From contig CM046353.1 of the NCBI GenBank assembly GCA_025403435.1, forward strand, positions 27,279,715-27,343,714: a DNA stretch of 64,000 bases, read 5' to 3'. Source of the stretch: Artocarpus heterophyllus. Its lineage: Eukaryota > Streptophyta > Magnoliopsida > Rosales > Moraceae. How positions within the stretch are numbered: the first letter of the stretch is position 1; every line of letters starts with the position of its first letter. Below the pieces are notes generated by a model. It was not told the DNA's origin and searched no databases. It saw nothing but the letters and a program-made list of their open reading frames with translations. A program made the position numbers and the translations under genes. Of the stretch, positions 11,830 through 23,433 are shown one piece after another.

Positions 11830-13190
11830 GTAAGGGTAAAAGATGTCCTAATTGTGAATGAGTTTCTAGAGGTATTACCAGAAGATCAACCAGAGTTGCC
11901 ACCAAGCAAAGAGCTTGAATTCAAGATCAAGTTAATACTTGGTATAGCTCCCATATCTAAGACACCCTACAAGATGGCACCAGTTGAGTTAAAAGAACTA
12001 AAGGTTCAACCACAAGAGTTGTTTGATAAGGCATTTATTTGATCGAGTTTCTTCCATGGGGTACACTCGTATTATTTGTGAAAAAAAAGGACAGGACAAC
12101 AAGGTTAAGTATTGATTATCGAGAATTGAAAAAGGTGACAGTGAAGAATAAATATCCTTTGTCTTGGATTGCTGATCTATTTAAACAATTACAGGGAGCC
12201 ACTATGTTTTCTAAGATTGATATATGGTCAGGGTACTACCAGTTAAGGAAGGAAGATGACATTCCAAAGACTACCTTTTGAACAAGGTATGGACATTATG
12301 AGTTCTTATTTATGCCATTTAGGCTGACTAATGCTCCGGTAGTATTTATGGATTTGATGAATAGGCTATTTAAGGATTTCTTGGACAATTTTGTATTTAT
12401 GTACATGTTCATATGCATCAAACCACACAAAGCAGAGAGCATGCGGAGCATCTAAGGATTATTCTAAGGACTCCTAAGAAAAAATAGTTATATGCCAAAT
12501 TTAAGAAATGTGAGTTTTTGGTTAGAAAGTATGGCATTTCTTGGACATGTGGTATCAAAAGAAGGGATTTCAATGGATCCCAGTAAGATTGAGGTGATGA
12601 ATAATTGGCCTAGACTGAGTAATCCTTCATAGATTCGTAGTTTTCTAGGTTTGGCAGGGTACTACAGGTGATTTGTTGAGGGATTTTCAAAGATTGCCAC
12701 TCCTTTTACTTAATTGACAAGGCAAAATGTGCAGGTTAAGTGGTCTGATGCATATGAACATAGCTTTTAGGAGTTAAAGGATAGGTTGGTTACGGCTCCA
12801 ATTTTTATTATTCCTGTGAATAGTAAAGGATTTGTGGTATACAGCGATACCTTTAAAAATGGGTCGAGGTGTGTATTGATGCAAGATGGGAAATTTATAG
12901 CTTATACTTCTCTCCAGTTGAAAGATTATGAAAAGAATTACCCAACTCATGATTTGGAGCTAGCAGCCATAGTGTTTGCCTTAAAGATGTGTAGACATTA
13001 ATTATATGGGGAAAGGTGTGAGGTTCATACAAACCATAAGAGTTTAAAGTATCTCTTCATCTAAAAGGAATTGAATATGAGGCAGAGATGATAGTTAGAG
13101 TTGATTAAGGATTATGATTGCATTATCAAGTATCATCCTGGTAAAGTTAATGTGGTGGCAGATGCTTTAAGTCACAAGTCCTCCAAGTGT
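11830..13190 (+). pseudogene. G1 reverse transcriptase and RNase H, degenerate
   Basis: The N-terminal RT block LPEDQPELPPSKELEF is followed by a frameshift near 12040, then [19 protein letters not shown] and [14 protein letters not shown]. The catalytic box region at about 12388-12410 reads [10 protein letters not shown] instead of the usual F(I)DDIL, so both catalytic aspartates are gone. Downstream FLGHVVSKEGISMDPSK and FLGLAGYYR mark the RT thumb. RNase H follows with [34 protein letters not shown] and TNHKSLKYLF, where the family has TDHKSL (Asp to Asn). VVADALSHKS closes the domain at about 13150-13185. Several in-frame stops are present. Confidence 0.85.
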
Positions 13191-13429
13191 GTGTCATCTA
13201 TGTCATTGATTCAGATGCCAATTGCTAGAGATTTGCAGAAATTGAAATTAAAGATAATACCATATGGGCTAATTGTTAATAACACTGCAACCCACAATTT
13301 TAGAAAAGATTAAGCAGAGATAGAGTTCAGTTCCTTTCCTTTGTCGTATAAGGAAAAAGATTGAAGCTAGTAAAAGTAAGAGTTTTCAAATTTCCAGTGA
13401 TGGAGTAATTAGACTTGGAATAAGCTTTG

Positions 13430-14160
13430 TGTTCCGAATGATGGAGATCTTCAAAAAGAGATAATGGAGGAAGCGCATAACAATCCTTATTCGATACATC
13501 CCAGTACAAGTAAGATCTATAAGGATTTAAAGGCTTTTTATTGGTGGCCAAAGATGAAGAGAGATGTGATAAGATTTGCGGGAAAATGTCTTACATGCCA
13601 ACAAGTCAAAGGAGAACATCAGAGACCAGCAAGTAAATTATAGCCTTTAGAGATTCCACAGTGGAAATAAGAGAATATTGCATGGATTTTGTTACTGGGT
13701 TACCAAGAACAAGGAGTGGATATGATTCAATTTGGGTGATCATTGATATATTAACAAAGTCAGCCCATTTCCTTTCAGCTCGCACTAATTACTCTATGGA
13801 TTAGTATGCCTGATTGTATGTGAAGGAGATTGTAAGATTGCATGGAGTACTAGTGACCATTGTTTTAGATAAGGGTTCTCAATTTACTCCCAATTTTTGG
13901 AAGAGTCTGCATAGAGCTATGGGGACTAAGTTAACATTCAGTATAGTATTCCATCCTCAGATTGATGGGCAATCAAAGAGGACTATTTAGATTTTGATGG
14001 ATATGTTAAGGGCCCGTGTTCTTGATTTTCAAAAGTCATAGGATGAGTATTTTCCTTTAGCTGAGTTTGCATATAATAATAGCTATCTAGCAACTATTGG
14101 TACGGCACCTTATATGGTAGAAAATAGCATTATATGGTAGAAAATGTAGGTCTCTAGTTC
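13430..14160 (+). pseudogene. G1 integrase, degenerate
   Basis: The zinc-binding N-terminus reads HPSTSKIYKDLKAFYWWPK and CLTCQQVKGEHQ (13490-13625). After a frame change the catalytic core reads [18 protein letters not shown] and [17 protein letters not shown], then [11 protein letters not shown] at about 13950-13985. The first two catalytic aspartates are present, but the glutamate of the usual GQSERT block is lysine, giving DDK instead of DDE. Stops interrupt the core several times. Confidence 0.85.
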
Positions 14161-14249
14161 TTTGGAATGATATGACTGAGAAGAAGTATCTTGGTCTTGA
14201 TTAGGCGTAGGAAACTGAGGGGGCAATTCAAAAGATTTGCAAAAGAATG

Positions 14250-14726
14250 TTAGTTGCCCAAAGTAGACAAAAGAGTTATGCAGATGCCAAGAAAAGAGAC
14301 GTGAATTTTGCTATAGGAGACAAGGTCTTCTTAAAGTTTACACCAATGAAAGAGTAAAAAGATTTCTGGAAAAGGGACAATTAAGTCCTAGGCACATTGG
14401 TCCTTATGATATCATGGAAAGAGTTGGAAAGATAGCATACAGATTGGCTCTACCATCATCACTTGGTGGTGTACATAATATCTTCCCTATTGAGAAAGTA
14501 TGTGCCAAGTCCTTCACATGTCCTAGAATGGGAAGATGTAGAGCTTAAAGAGGACTTGACTTATGAAGAAAATCCTGTTCAGATTTTGGACAGAAAAGAA
14601 AAAGAGCTGATAAACAAAACAATATCCTTAGTCAACGTCCTATGGAAGAGTTATTCAGTAGAAGAAGCAACATAGGAATTGGAGGATGAGATGAGAACAA
14701 AGTATCTAAACCTATTTGGTAAGTGA
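14250..14726 (+). pseudogene. G1 integrase C-terminus with chromodomain-like tail
   Basis: The GPY/F-type region reads IGPYDIMERVGKIAYRLAL at about 14398-14455, followed by VHNIFPIEKV in a shifted frame. An open stretch at 14463-14675 continues through LVNVLWKSYSVEEAT, then a stop and ELEDEMRTKYLNLFGK, ending at a TGA at 14724. LVxVLWxxxxVEEATWELE is the conserved tail of Tekay/Del integrases, thought to bind chromatin marks and guide insertion. The stop replaces the Trp of EATWELE. Confidence 0.8.
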
Positions 14727-14749
14727 AATTTCGAGGACAAAATTTTTAT

Positions 14750-14763
14750 AAGGATGGGAGAGT
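14750..14763 (+). other. polypurine tract of G1
   Basis: The purine-rich aaggatgggagag lies immediately before the 3' LTR and after the ttcgaggacaaaattt sequence typical of Tekay 3' ends. It would prime plus-strand synthesis. Confidence 0.75.
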
Positions 14764-16282
14764 TATGATGCCCAGAATTTTCACATACTCATTGGCCAAT
14801 GCATTGCATGATTTTATCATGATATGTGTATGATCTATATATTGATTATTCATTTAAAATGCATCATTATATTGAGAGTGTGCATTAAATACTCTATTAT
14901 GTATAATGTATTGTAATAGGACAAGTTTCTCAAAGGTGGATTTGGTAAGTGTTATGATAGAAAAGAAGTTGTAATAATGATGTTCAGGGATTATAATGGA
15001 TTTGATGGATAAAGGAGCTCAATTATACCCATAAGGTTCAAAATTGGGGGAAAGCGGTCACTCTTGACCCAAACGAAGAGTTTAGTATAAGTTTTGTGAA
15101 AAAAATGGATCCATTAATGATGTGAGATCTCTTATTATAATGATGTATAGTTATGAAAACAATAATGAATGGAGGTTTCATGCAAGTTCCTTGTTTAGAA
15201 TACTCTAGAAAACCCTAAATTATAAAATTTTTTATGTTCAGATTTTTGAGTCATGATTAGGGTATTTGCTGGGTTGTAAGTGGCTTGAGGATTTATTATT
15301 CCATGTTTGATAATTTATAGAAGAGTTCTAGAAGGATAGATAAAGTTTTGATAATAAACAAGTTAAGAATTCAAAGATGGAGTTTATAGTGTACTAAAAT
15401 TTCGGTGTGAGTATATGCACCAAATTTAGTAGGCAAAATGATTAGCCATGACCTAATTTGTACTTGAGCTTTTGTATTAATGTTTAACACCTCATCAAGG
15501 AGGTGAGTAGGCTGATGTAAGGACACAAAGCTAACCAAGGTGAAACCATCTCATGGTGAATTAATTTAAGGTGTGTTCTTGGTTGTTTAAAAAGCATATA
15601 AGCAACTGGGTGCCATTTTTAGACCTAAAAACTCTAAGTCTGACTCTCCAAGCTCTAAAACTTCATTTCCCCATCTATGTTTTAAGAGAAAAGAAAATTC
15701 CCTGGCCAAATTGCAAGAAAAACCTAACCAGGTCAAGTTAAGAAACTGTTTCAGTTTATAAGATGTACGGTGTTAGTTCAGGGGTTTTCCTTTGAGTTTT
15801 GTTGAGATATTTGAGCCCAATGACCTCTAAAATGTGAGGAACATTCTCACAAAAGGGTTTAAGTAAATTCAATATGAAAGTGGTGGTTTCAAGTTCAGTT
15901 TTTGTGGCTGTCCAAAATCAGGTAAATTTTCAAAGTGCTTCAGGTTTTGTCTTTGTTTCCTAGGCTAGAAGGTTCCTTTGAAGCTGAAATTTTGAGAATA
16001 TATTCATTATATGTTATTTAAATCCTCCTAAAATAGTTTTAGCAAATTAAATTTGGTTTAAGAGTTATAGGCTTAAAACTGAACATGGTTTTTGAGATGC
16101 ATCAATGTTGTGGTTTGTAATGGTTTTGATATTTTGTGAATTTAAAATTTATTCATAGCCTGAAAATAGGTCTTTCAAGGTATAAGTAAGCTTTGGGGAG
16201 TCTTAAAGTATTGGGGAAACTATGGCAAAATTTTTAGAATAAAGTTTGAATCATTTCAGACCAAAACGAACCCAATGGAGGT
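14764..16282 (+). repeat. 3' LTR of G1, truncated on the right
   Basis: It begins TATGATGCCCAGAATTTTC after the polypurine tract (the usual TG start is mutated to TA). From about 15195 it matches the 5' LTR from 7550. The match ends at about 16282, where copia C2 begins, and the equivalent of 8660-10006 is absent. Either C2 inserted here and the remainder lies outside the window, or the end was deleted. Confidence 0.8.
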
Positions 16283-16395
16283 TGAAATTCGGTAAAATTA
16301 GATAATTCATGTTTTTTCAATAATTAGTGACTTATGTCAGATTTATTAGATTGGTTGAAATTTGGTAAAATCAGATAATTCATGGTTTTTTATCG
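16281..16395 (+). repeat. 73-bp tandem duplication at the C2 LTR start
   Basis: The word gttgaaattcggtaaaatt at 16281 recurs as gttgaaatttggtaaaatc at 16354, exactly 73 bp later. Both copies continue into agataattcatg. This partial duplication makes the LTR start hard to place. Confidence 0.7.
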
Positions 16396-17179
16396 GTTGA
16401 ATTAATTTTGTGATAAAATTAATTCAAGATAAACTTGTTGAATTTTAGGTATGTTAATTTTCCTAGAGATTATCTAGATATGACTGTTTTAATCGGATAA
16501 CTTCTCTATTGAGTTATTTGAATTAAAACTGAGGCTCTATCCTAAGAATCTCGAGTGAAAAATAAAGATTTGTAGGGATCTTTTATTAGAGGTTCAACAG
16601 GCCGATCTTTAAGTTCGGCCTACCGATTGAGGAGATTCGGCGGGCCGATTTGCCAGTTTAGCCTGCCGACCGAGCAATAAAAGGATCACGTGTTTTATCA
16701 TATATTAATCCTAATTTGATTATGATTTGAATTTTTGAGGCCCTATCTTTTAAGGACTGACTCCTAGGCCCAACCTCTATAAAAATGGAGTAAGTCTTTT
16801 TATTATTTAGATTAGTTGAGAAATCTAAAGTGAGACTTTGTGAGCGAGACTCTGTAACTCCTGAGAGTGGTATCATTCACAAATTACGAATTATAGCTTT
16901 AGGTATTTCTCTACTGGTTGAAAGGAGAGTCACCTGGTGGAAAAGCTAAATGACGTGAGCCCACACTCACTCCGATCATGGATAGATAATAGCAAAGAAG
17001 ACTAGTTGGTTGAGGCCCTTCTGGAACGCTATTTCTCTTCACTGATTGCGGTAGCTTTTCGGCGTATACAAGGTTAGTAAGATTTAGTTAATTTATACAT
17101 ATAGTGTATCAAAGTTGTGTTTTGAAAAATACTCTGATATAAAAATTTTAAAATTCTGCTATGTACTATTTTTCCAACA
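16283..17179 (+). repeat. 5' LTR of copia C2
   Basis: The right edge reads TTCCAACA at 17179 just before the primer site. The left edge is placed at the tgaaattcgg after the end of the G1 LTR. A TATA box lies at 16778. The segment 16592-16672 is a GC-rich cluster with repeated aggccga and ttcggc words that resembles a cluster in the T1 and T2 LTRs. Confidence 0.65.
16778..16785 (+). promoter_or_regulatory. TATA box of the C2 LTR
   Basis: TATAAAAA within ctctataaaaatggagtaag is a good plant TATA box, about 400 bp before the LTR end, the expected place for the U3/R border. Confidence 0.6.
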
Positions 17180-17194
17180 ATTGATATCAAAGCC
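17180..17194 (+). other. primer-binding site of C2, tRNA-Met type
   Basis: ATTGATATCAAAGCC matches the TTGGTATCAGAGCC consensus with three changes and directly follows the LTR end. Confidence 0.7.
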
Positions 17195-18809
17195 AGGTTT
17201 TTACGTAAATTTACAAGTTTGTGATCATGCTATACGTATAAATTATATGATCTTTATCTCTCCTATGTTTGAATTTAATTTTTAGAGAGTTGGCACTCTA
17301 GGGTTTCTATATATTTTTATGTTGTCATGGATTATATGGTGAATGTTTATTAAATAATTATGGTTGATTAAATTATTATTTAATTAATTTATACCGTTTA
17401 TGGTTACTTAGAGGTTAGAATGTGTATCTAGATTTTTCATGTAATTAGATGACACGCTATCATCTTCGTCTAGGAATTATTGTTTAATTTTAAATTTGTA
17501 AGAATTTTGTAATTAAATAATCATTCAAAAAAGACGGATCTAGAAGATGGATGATGGCATTCCTAGGTATTTCGTAAGTCTCTAATTTTATGCTTTTGAA
17601 TTGTTGAAAATAAAATTGATGAATTGCATTAAAAATTGTATTTTTTGGGATGGGGCGATCTCTGCACGATCGGCATGTTCGGTAGGGTGATGGTAGTAGA
17701 ATCGGCAGGCTGGACTCCGGGTTCGGTAGGCCTTCCGTGAGGCAGAAATCAAGTGGCTCTGGTGGTAGGCCGAACTGCCATGACCGGCAGGCCGGGGGGT
17801 CATGACCAGTAGGCCGATCGGGCAGATCGGCTTGCCGACAGAGAGCTGAAAAATTTTCTAGAAAAGGTACAATTTTTGATGCAATTTTAATTTTATGTCT
17901 GGTACAATTCTAAGAAACATTAAAATTTGGATATGACCGAAAATATGAAATATTCAATCTATGCAAGATTTAAGACTTAAAGATGGACATTATTGAAGAA
18001 GGATATAGCATGAGGATTCAAGGATAAAGAATCAATAATATGTTTTGATTTTTTTCTTATAATCTTTATTTTCTATTCTCTAGGGTGGAACCATAATATT
18101 ATGGTTATTTATTATTATTTGCTTGTAGCTTTGCTTAATTGCTTTGCTTGTCTACATTTTAATATGATTTGCCATATATATTGATAACATGCCATATAGA
18201 ATAAGGAGTGTCGCTTAATTAAAAATTATTCATGCATGTTTTTAAAATAAAACCTTGATTTCAAAAGATTGAGTGGGAGAAGGTTTTCGAAGAGAGGACC
18301 TAAGGCCTCCATTGTTGGTCTATAGGTAGCACATGGTGGTTCCGACCCCTAGGAAAGGACTTCATTATGTACCAGGTTGGATCTCTGAGGGGATAAGGTA
18401 TTTTAGCATGATTTACGATTGCATACCCCTAAGTGATGATTATAAATCATAGATAAAATATTGAAATGATGGTTATACACTCATATTAATTTTATTATTA
18501 ACCTTCCCTAGGATCTCTGTTAATAAAATTAATGGCCAAAGAAACGATTATTAATATATGATGGATCATACGGGTCCTGGATGACATATATTAATCAAGA
18601 GGGGATTTGTGTTCCTGATTGAATTTGGCGTGACTCCCCTAGGAGCTTGTTGAATTCTGAGTTGGGAATTATCGTTGTAAAGTTGTGATATTTTCAAGGT
18701 TTTGACACATAAACACATTTGTATGTTTTTACACGATTGTGTTATCTTACTAAATTGTTATGTTATGTTTGCTTATGTGTGGTATATGATTCTTTATTGT
18801 AGATTAAAA
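17195..18809 (+). other. C2 5' leader with GC cluster and hairpin chain, no gene
   Basis: No convincing reading frame lies between the primer site and the gag start. Two structures stand out. At 17655-17845 there is a GC-rich cluster of variants of ttcggcaggccgaac. At 18300-18650 there is a chain of hairpins: arms 18399-18415 with 18443-18460, arms 18485-18502 with 18519-18533, and arms 18546-18560 with 18585-18596. The word CCCCTAGGA or a one-base variant occurs at 18346, 18426, 18506 and 18636, in or between the loops. Such leaders normally carry dimerisation and packaging signals; that role is inferred here. Confidence 0.6.
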
Positions 18810-19108
18810 ATGTCTAAAAATGCTTCATTATCGATACTTGACAAAAACCAATGAACCAGAGACAATTATAATGATTGGAAATGGAACCTAAAGATCGTCC
18901 TCTCCTTTGAGAAACAAAAATTTATGCTGACAACCCCTTGTCCTCTCGAGCCTATGGGAGATTCCACCAATGATCATATCCAAGTATGTGATCGTTGGAA
19001 AGATGCTAATGATCAGGCCCGCTGCTATGTTATGGCCAGCATGAACAACATGCTGCAGGCTCGACATGAGGATTATGAGACTGCCAAGTAGATCTTAGAT
19101 AATCAGGA
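18810..19108 (+). pseudogene. C2 gag N-terminus, truncated
   Basis: From the ATG at 18810 the frame reads MSKNASLSILDKNQ, a TGA, then NYNDWKWNLKIVLSFEKQ, TTPCPLEPMGD and DRWKDANDQARCYVMASM. This matches the start of copia gag polyproteins of the UBN2/gag_2 family (the NYxxWK and DExAxxxI regions). A second stop, TAG, occurs at about 19088 where glutamate is expected (YETAK-stop-ILDN). At about 19108 the frame runs into the 3' non-coding part of Athila A. Confidence 0.8.
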
Positions 19109-19662
19109 TGAAATAAATAAAGAACACACAAAATCTGGAGCAAAAAATAAAAAATATAGGCAAAAATAAAAAAATTTTGGCACAGCACAACATTGAAGCA
19201 CATTTTTTAAGCACAACCTTCTCCCCCCAACCTAGAATGTACATTATCCTAAATGTATAAAAGAATAGTGAGAGCAGCAAAAATATTACCTGAATCAGCA
19301 CAGCTGTAGAGATGATCTGTGGTAAACTTAACAAACTAAAAACTAACAAAATACACAACAATATATTACAAGTTGGGTCTTTTAAAGTCGAATTCCCTAG
19401 ACTTCATTTTTTTTTTGTTTCGAAAGTCCAAAATCATACTTTTACACAAATTCTTCAAAATTCGTCTCAAGAGGCCGCAAATATAAAGTATTTACTAATC
19501 ACAATTGATTATAACCTCCTTAATCTCAACTATTCTGCAAGAATTAATTTTGATATTTATTTTCAAATTTCAAAGTTTTTTTTATATGAGAAAAAAAGCA
19601 AAACAAAATAAGAAAACAAACAACAAAAATAAATATTTAAAAGAGAATAAACAGAAAACTAC
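19108..19662 (-). other. 3' non-coding region of Athila A, truncated
   Basis: This AT-rich stretch follows the pol stop and matches 46692-47250 of element B almost base for base. It holds no credible gene and no env-like frame. It begins abruptly at 19108-19111 against the copia C2 gag; B continues about 165 bp further. Confidence 0.7.
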
Positions 19663-22600
19663 TCAGGGTTGATAAACTGGAGCCATAAGAGTGACTTCTT
19701 CGGGTTCAGTTATCCATTCTATGTAGCTTTTCAATCTATGGCCGTTTACTTTGAGTATCCTTCCATTGGATGGATCTTCAATTTCAACAACACCATTTGG
19801 GAAAACCTATTTCACAATATATGGACCTGTCCATCGTGATTTTAACTTACTAGGATGAAGGTGAAGACGAGATTCATAAAGATGAACCCGTTGATTTGGC
19901 TCAAAGTTCTTTCTCAGAATATGTTTGTCATGAAATGCTTTCACTTTTGCTTTGTAAATCCGTGAAATGTTGTAAGCATCATTCCTTAATTCCTCAAGTT
20001 CAGAGAGTTGAAGCTTCCGTTCAATACCTGCAGCACTAAGATCAAAGTTGAGAGCTTTAATAGCCCAATAAGCTTTATGTTCAAGTTCTACAGATAAATG
20101 ACAGGCTTTTCCAAAGACGAGCCTATAGGGAGACATTCCTAAAGGAACTTTGTAAGCTGTACGGTATGCCCATAGTGCATCTTGAAGACGTGAGGACCAA
20201 TCTTTTCGATCAGGATTCACTGTTTTTCTTAAAATTTGTTTGATCTCTCTATTTGCTAACTCAGCTTGTCCATTTGTCTGTGGGTGATAGGTAGTCAAAA
20301 CTTTATGAATCACACCGTACTTTCGCATCAAAGTTTCAAAAGAATGGTTGCAAAAATGTGTGCCTTGATCACTGATTATAGTACGTGGCGTACCATACCT
20401 AGATAACACGTTTTCTTTCAAGAACTTTATAACAGTTTTATTATCATTAGTACGGCATGCAATGGCTTCAACCCATTTTGAAACATACTCCACAGCAAGA
20501 AGGATATATAGGTACCCAGAAGAAGGTGGAAAAGGTCCCATAAAGTCTATTCACCAGCAATCAAATATTTCAAATGCTATAATTGGGTTTAGAGGCATCA
20601 TGTGACGACGAGACAAAGTACCTAACTTTTGACAATTTTCGCAGGAACGACAATAATGATAAGTGTCTTTGAACAAAGTGGGCCAATAAAGACCACATTG
20701 GAGGATCTTTGCAGCAGTTTTCTTGGCAGAAAAATGACCACCACATGCATCAGTGTGACAAAATTTAAGACACTATTCACTTCATCTTCAGGAATGCAAC
20801 GTCTCATGATTTGATCACGACAGTATTTGAAAAGGTACGGATCATCCCAGTAAAAGTTACGCACTTCAATTAAAAACTTTCTTTTGTCTTGCAAACTCCA
20901 AGCAGATGGAATTTCTCCAGTTGCCAAATAATTGACAATGTGTGCACACTAAGGTAACTTGGTAACAAAGAACAAATATTCATTAGGAAATTCATCATGA
21001 ATTGGTGAACCATCGACAGAATCATTGACTTCTAAACGAGATAAGTGGTCAGCTACCACGTTCTCAACTCCTTTTTTGTCCTTGATAGTCAAATCAAACT
21101 CTTGTAGAAGAAGGATCCACATGATAAGTTGAGCTTTAGCATCCTTTTTAGAAAAGAGATTTTTAAAGGCAGAATGATTAGTGAAAACAGTGATGGCTGA
21201 ACCGATTAAGTATGAACAAAACTTATCAAGCGCAAATACTACAACAAGTAATTCCTTTTTAGTGGTTGAGTAATTCATTTGAGCATTGTTCAAGGTTTTG
21301 CTTGCATAGTACACTACAAAAGGTTTTCCTTCCCTTCGTTCACCTAAGACGGCTTCTACAGCATAATTGCTTGCATCACACATGACTTCAAATGGTAAAC
21401 TCCAATGAGGGGATTGCATGATAGGTGCAGAAGTTAACTTAGATATCAGTGTTCGAAAAGATTCTTCACATTCTTTTGTCCATTCAAACACAGCTTCTTT
21501 CAACAGGAGATTACACAATGGTCTTGATATGGCTAAAAAATTTGAATGAACCTCCTATAAAATCCAGCGTGTCCAAGAAAAGATCGAACATCTCTAACAG
21601 TCTTTGGAGTGGCCAAGTTTGAAATAAGCTCAATCTTAGCTGGATCAACTTCAATTCCTCTTTCAGAGACAATGTGTCCAAGAACTATGCCAGATGGAAC
21701 CATAAAATGGCATTTTTCCCAATTTAACACAAGGTCTTTTTCTTTACATCTTTTTAAAGCAGCTTCCAAGTTAAGCAGACAAGTATCAAACGAATTATCA
21801 AAAACAGTCAAATCATGCATGAAAACTTCCATAATCTTCTCAACCATGTCACTGAAAATGCTCATCATGCATCTTTGAAACGTAGCTGGGGCGTTACAAA
21901 GTCCAAATGACATTCGTCGGAGAGCAAAAGTACCAAAAGGACATGTAAACGTGGTCTTTTCTTGATCTTCTAATGCTATCTCTATCTGATAATATCCTGA
22001 ATATCCATCTAGAAAGCAATAGAAAGGATGACCAGCTACACGTTCTAAGATTTGATCGATGAATGGGAGTGGAAAATGGTCTTTTCGAGTGGCAGCATTT
22101 AATTTTCGATAATCAATGCACATTTGCCATCCAGTGGCAACTCTTGTAGGGACAAAATCCCCTTTTTCATTTGTTATCACAGTTACACCAGATTTCTTAG
22201 GAACAACTTGAGTTGGACTGACCCATTTACTGTCCGTAATGGGGTAAATGATACCAGCATTTAATAGTTTCAAAACTTCATTCCTCACGACTTCTTTCAT
22301 TGTTAGGTTTAGTCTCCTTTGGGATCTCTTTTTGGATTAACACCTTTTTCCAATTGAATGTGGTGGTAGCAAATCAAGGGACTAATACCCTTGATATCAG
22401 CTATTGTCCAACCCAATGCATTTTTATGATCACGCAACATGTTAATTAACCATCGCTCTTTTGATTCATCGAGTTTGGATAAAATGATAACAGGAAAAGA
22501 TTCATTAGCTCCTAAGAATGCATGTTTTAGTCCTTCAGGAAGTTGGGCTAACTTAATTTTGGGAATTTCTTCAGTGGATGGTTTTGGCTTTTCTCCTTCT

Positions 22601-22935
22601 AGCAATGGCTTTTCAAAATGTGGTTGCCAAAACTTTGTTTCTTTGTCCAGTGAATGTTTAAGAATATCAGAATTGGGATTGGGATTTTCAAGATCAGGAC
22701 TTTAGAAGATTTCTTCAAGCACATCAGTTCGCTTTTGAAATTCTTCACGAACAGCTTCATCAATGATTTCAGTGTAAGAACACTCATTATTGCTTTGAAA
22801 TCGCTTCCCAATATGGAAAACATTCACTTCAAAAGTCATATTCCCAAAAGAGATTTTCATGAGACCATTTCGACAATTGATGAGAGCATTAGCCCTAGCT
22901 AAGAAAGGTCTTCCAAGGATGATAGGAATTTTTGA
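19663..22935 (-). pseudogene. Athila A pol (RT, RNase H, integrase), broken
   Basis: Compared with the intact frame in B, this copy changes frame at about 22305, 21525 and 20600 and has extra stops. RT keeps the [12 protein letters not shown] and [14 protein letters not shown] blocks, but the catalytic box reads VFMHDLTVF where B has VFMDDLTVF, so one catalytic Asp is His. RNase H reads FTNHSAF where B has FTDHSAL (Asp to Asn), though it keeps ADHLSRLE. In integrase the codon before IDFMGPFP is TGA where B has CGA (Arg). The later ISDQGTHF and [12 protein letters not shown] blocks are intact. The frame ends at 19663 with the same tail as B. Confidence 0.9.
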
Positions 22936-23421
22936 TTATATATCCACCTCAGTTTGAGTGTCTAAAATGAGAAAATCCACGGGATAATAAAACTTATCAA
23001 CTTGTAACAAAACATCTTCAACTATCCCTCGTGGTTTCTTTATGGATCGGTCTGCGAGTTGCAAGACCACAGATGTTGGCTTAATCTCTCCAAGGCCTAG
23101 TTGCGAGTAAATCGAATAGGGCATGAGATTGCCGCTAGCTCCTAAGTCTAACAAGGCTTGAGTAATTTCGTGGGTTCCTATGTAACAGGTGATTGTGGGA
23201 CATCCAGGATCTTTGTACTTGACCGGTACTCTTTGCTCAAGAACTGCACTTAGTTGCTTAGTTAAGAATACAGTCTTTGGGACATGATGTTTCCTTTTCA
23301 CAGTGCATAAATCTTTTATCACTTTGGCATAGGCAGGCACTTGTTTGAGAATTTGTAAAACAGGAAGATCGATTCGAACTTGCTTCAAATGTTCCAAGAT
23401 GTGTTCATAATTTTCTGGCAC
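22936..23421 (-). pseudogene. Athila A retropepsin region, degenerate
   Basis: The open frame carries CYIGTHEITQALLDLGASGN and LMPYSIYSQLGLGEIKPTS. DLGAS in place of the usual D(S/T)GA is characteristic of Athila-type proteases and is not decay. The frame stops at 22936, just before the conserved PIILGRPFL block, which is readable after the stop. It follows gag in the same frame. Confidence 0.85.
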
Positions 23422-23433
23422 TTTCCTAGTAGT

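Larger units (their letters stand above)
7550..16282 (+). mobile_element. Ty3/gypsy chromovirus G1 (Tekay/Del-like), degenerate
   Basis: The plus-strand order is LTR, tRNA-Met primer site, gag with two zinc knuckles, protease, RT, RNase H, integrase, C-terminal chromodomain-like tail, polypurine tract and 3' LTR. That order and the tail identify a Tekay/Del chromovirus. The 5' LTR lacks about 430 bp at its start relative to the 3' LTR, and the 3' LTR lacks roughly the last 1.3 kb. The two LTRs overlap over 7550-8660 and 15195-16282. Many stops, lost RT aspartates and a changed integrase glutamate show it is dead. Confidence 0.85.
16283..19108 (+). mobile_element. Ty1/copia element C2: 5' LTR, leader and gag start only
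   Basis: The plus-strand fragment contains an LTR of about 0.9 kb with a TATA box, a tRNA-Met-type primer site, a 1.6-kb leader, and the start of a copia gag that is cut at about 19108 by Athila A. No protease, RT, integrase or 3' LTR of this element is in the window. The exact left edge is uncertain because the G1 LTR and the C2 start share the word gttgaaat. Confidence 0.75.
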
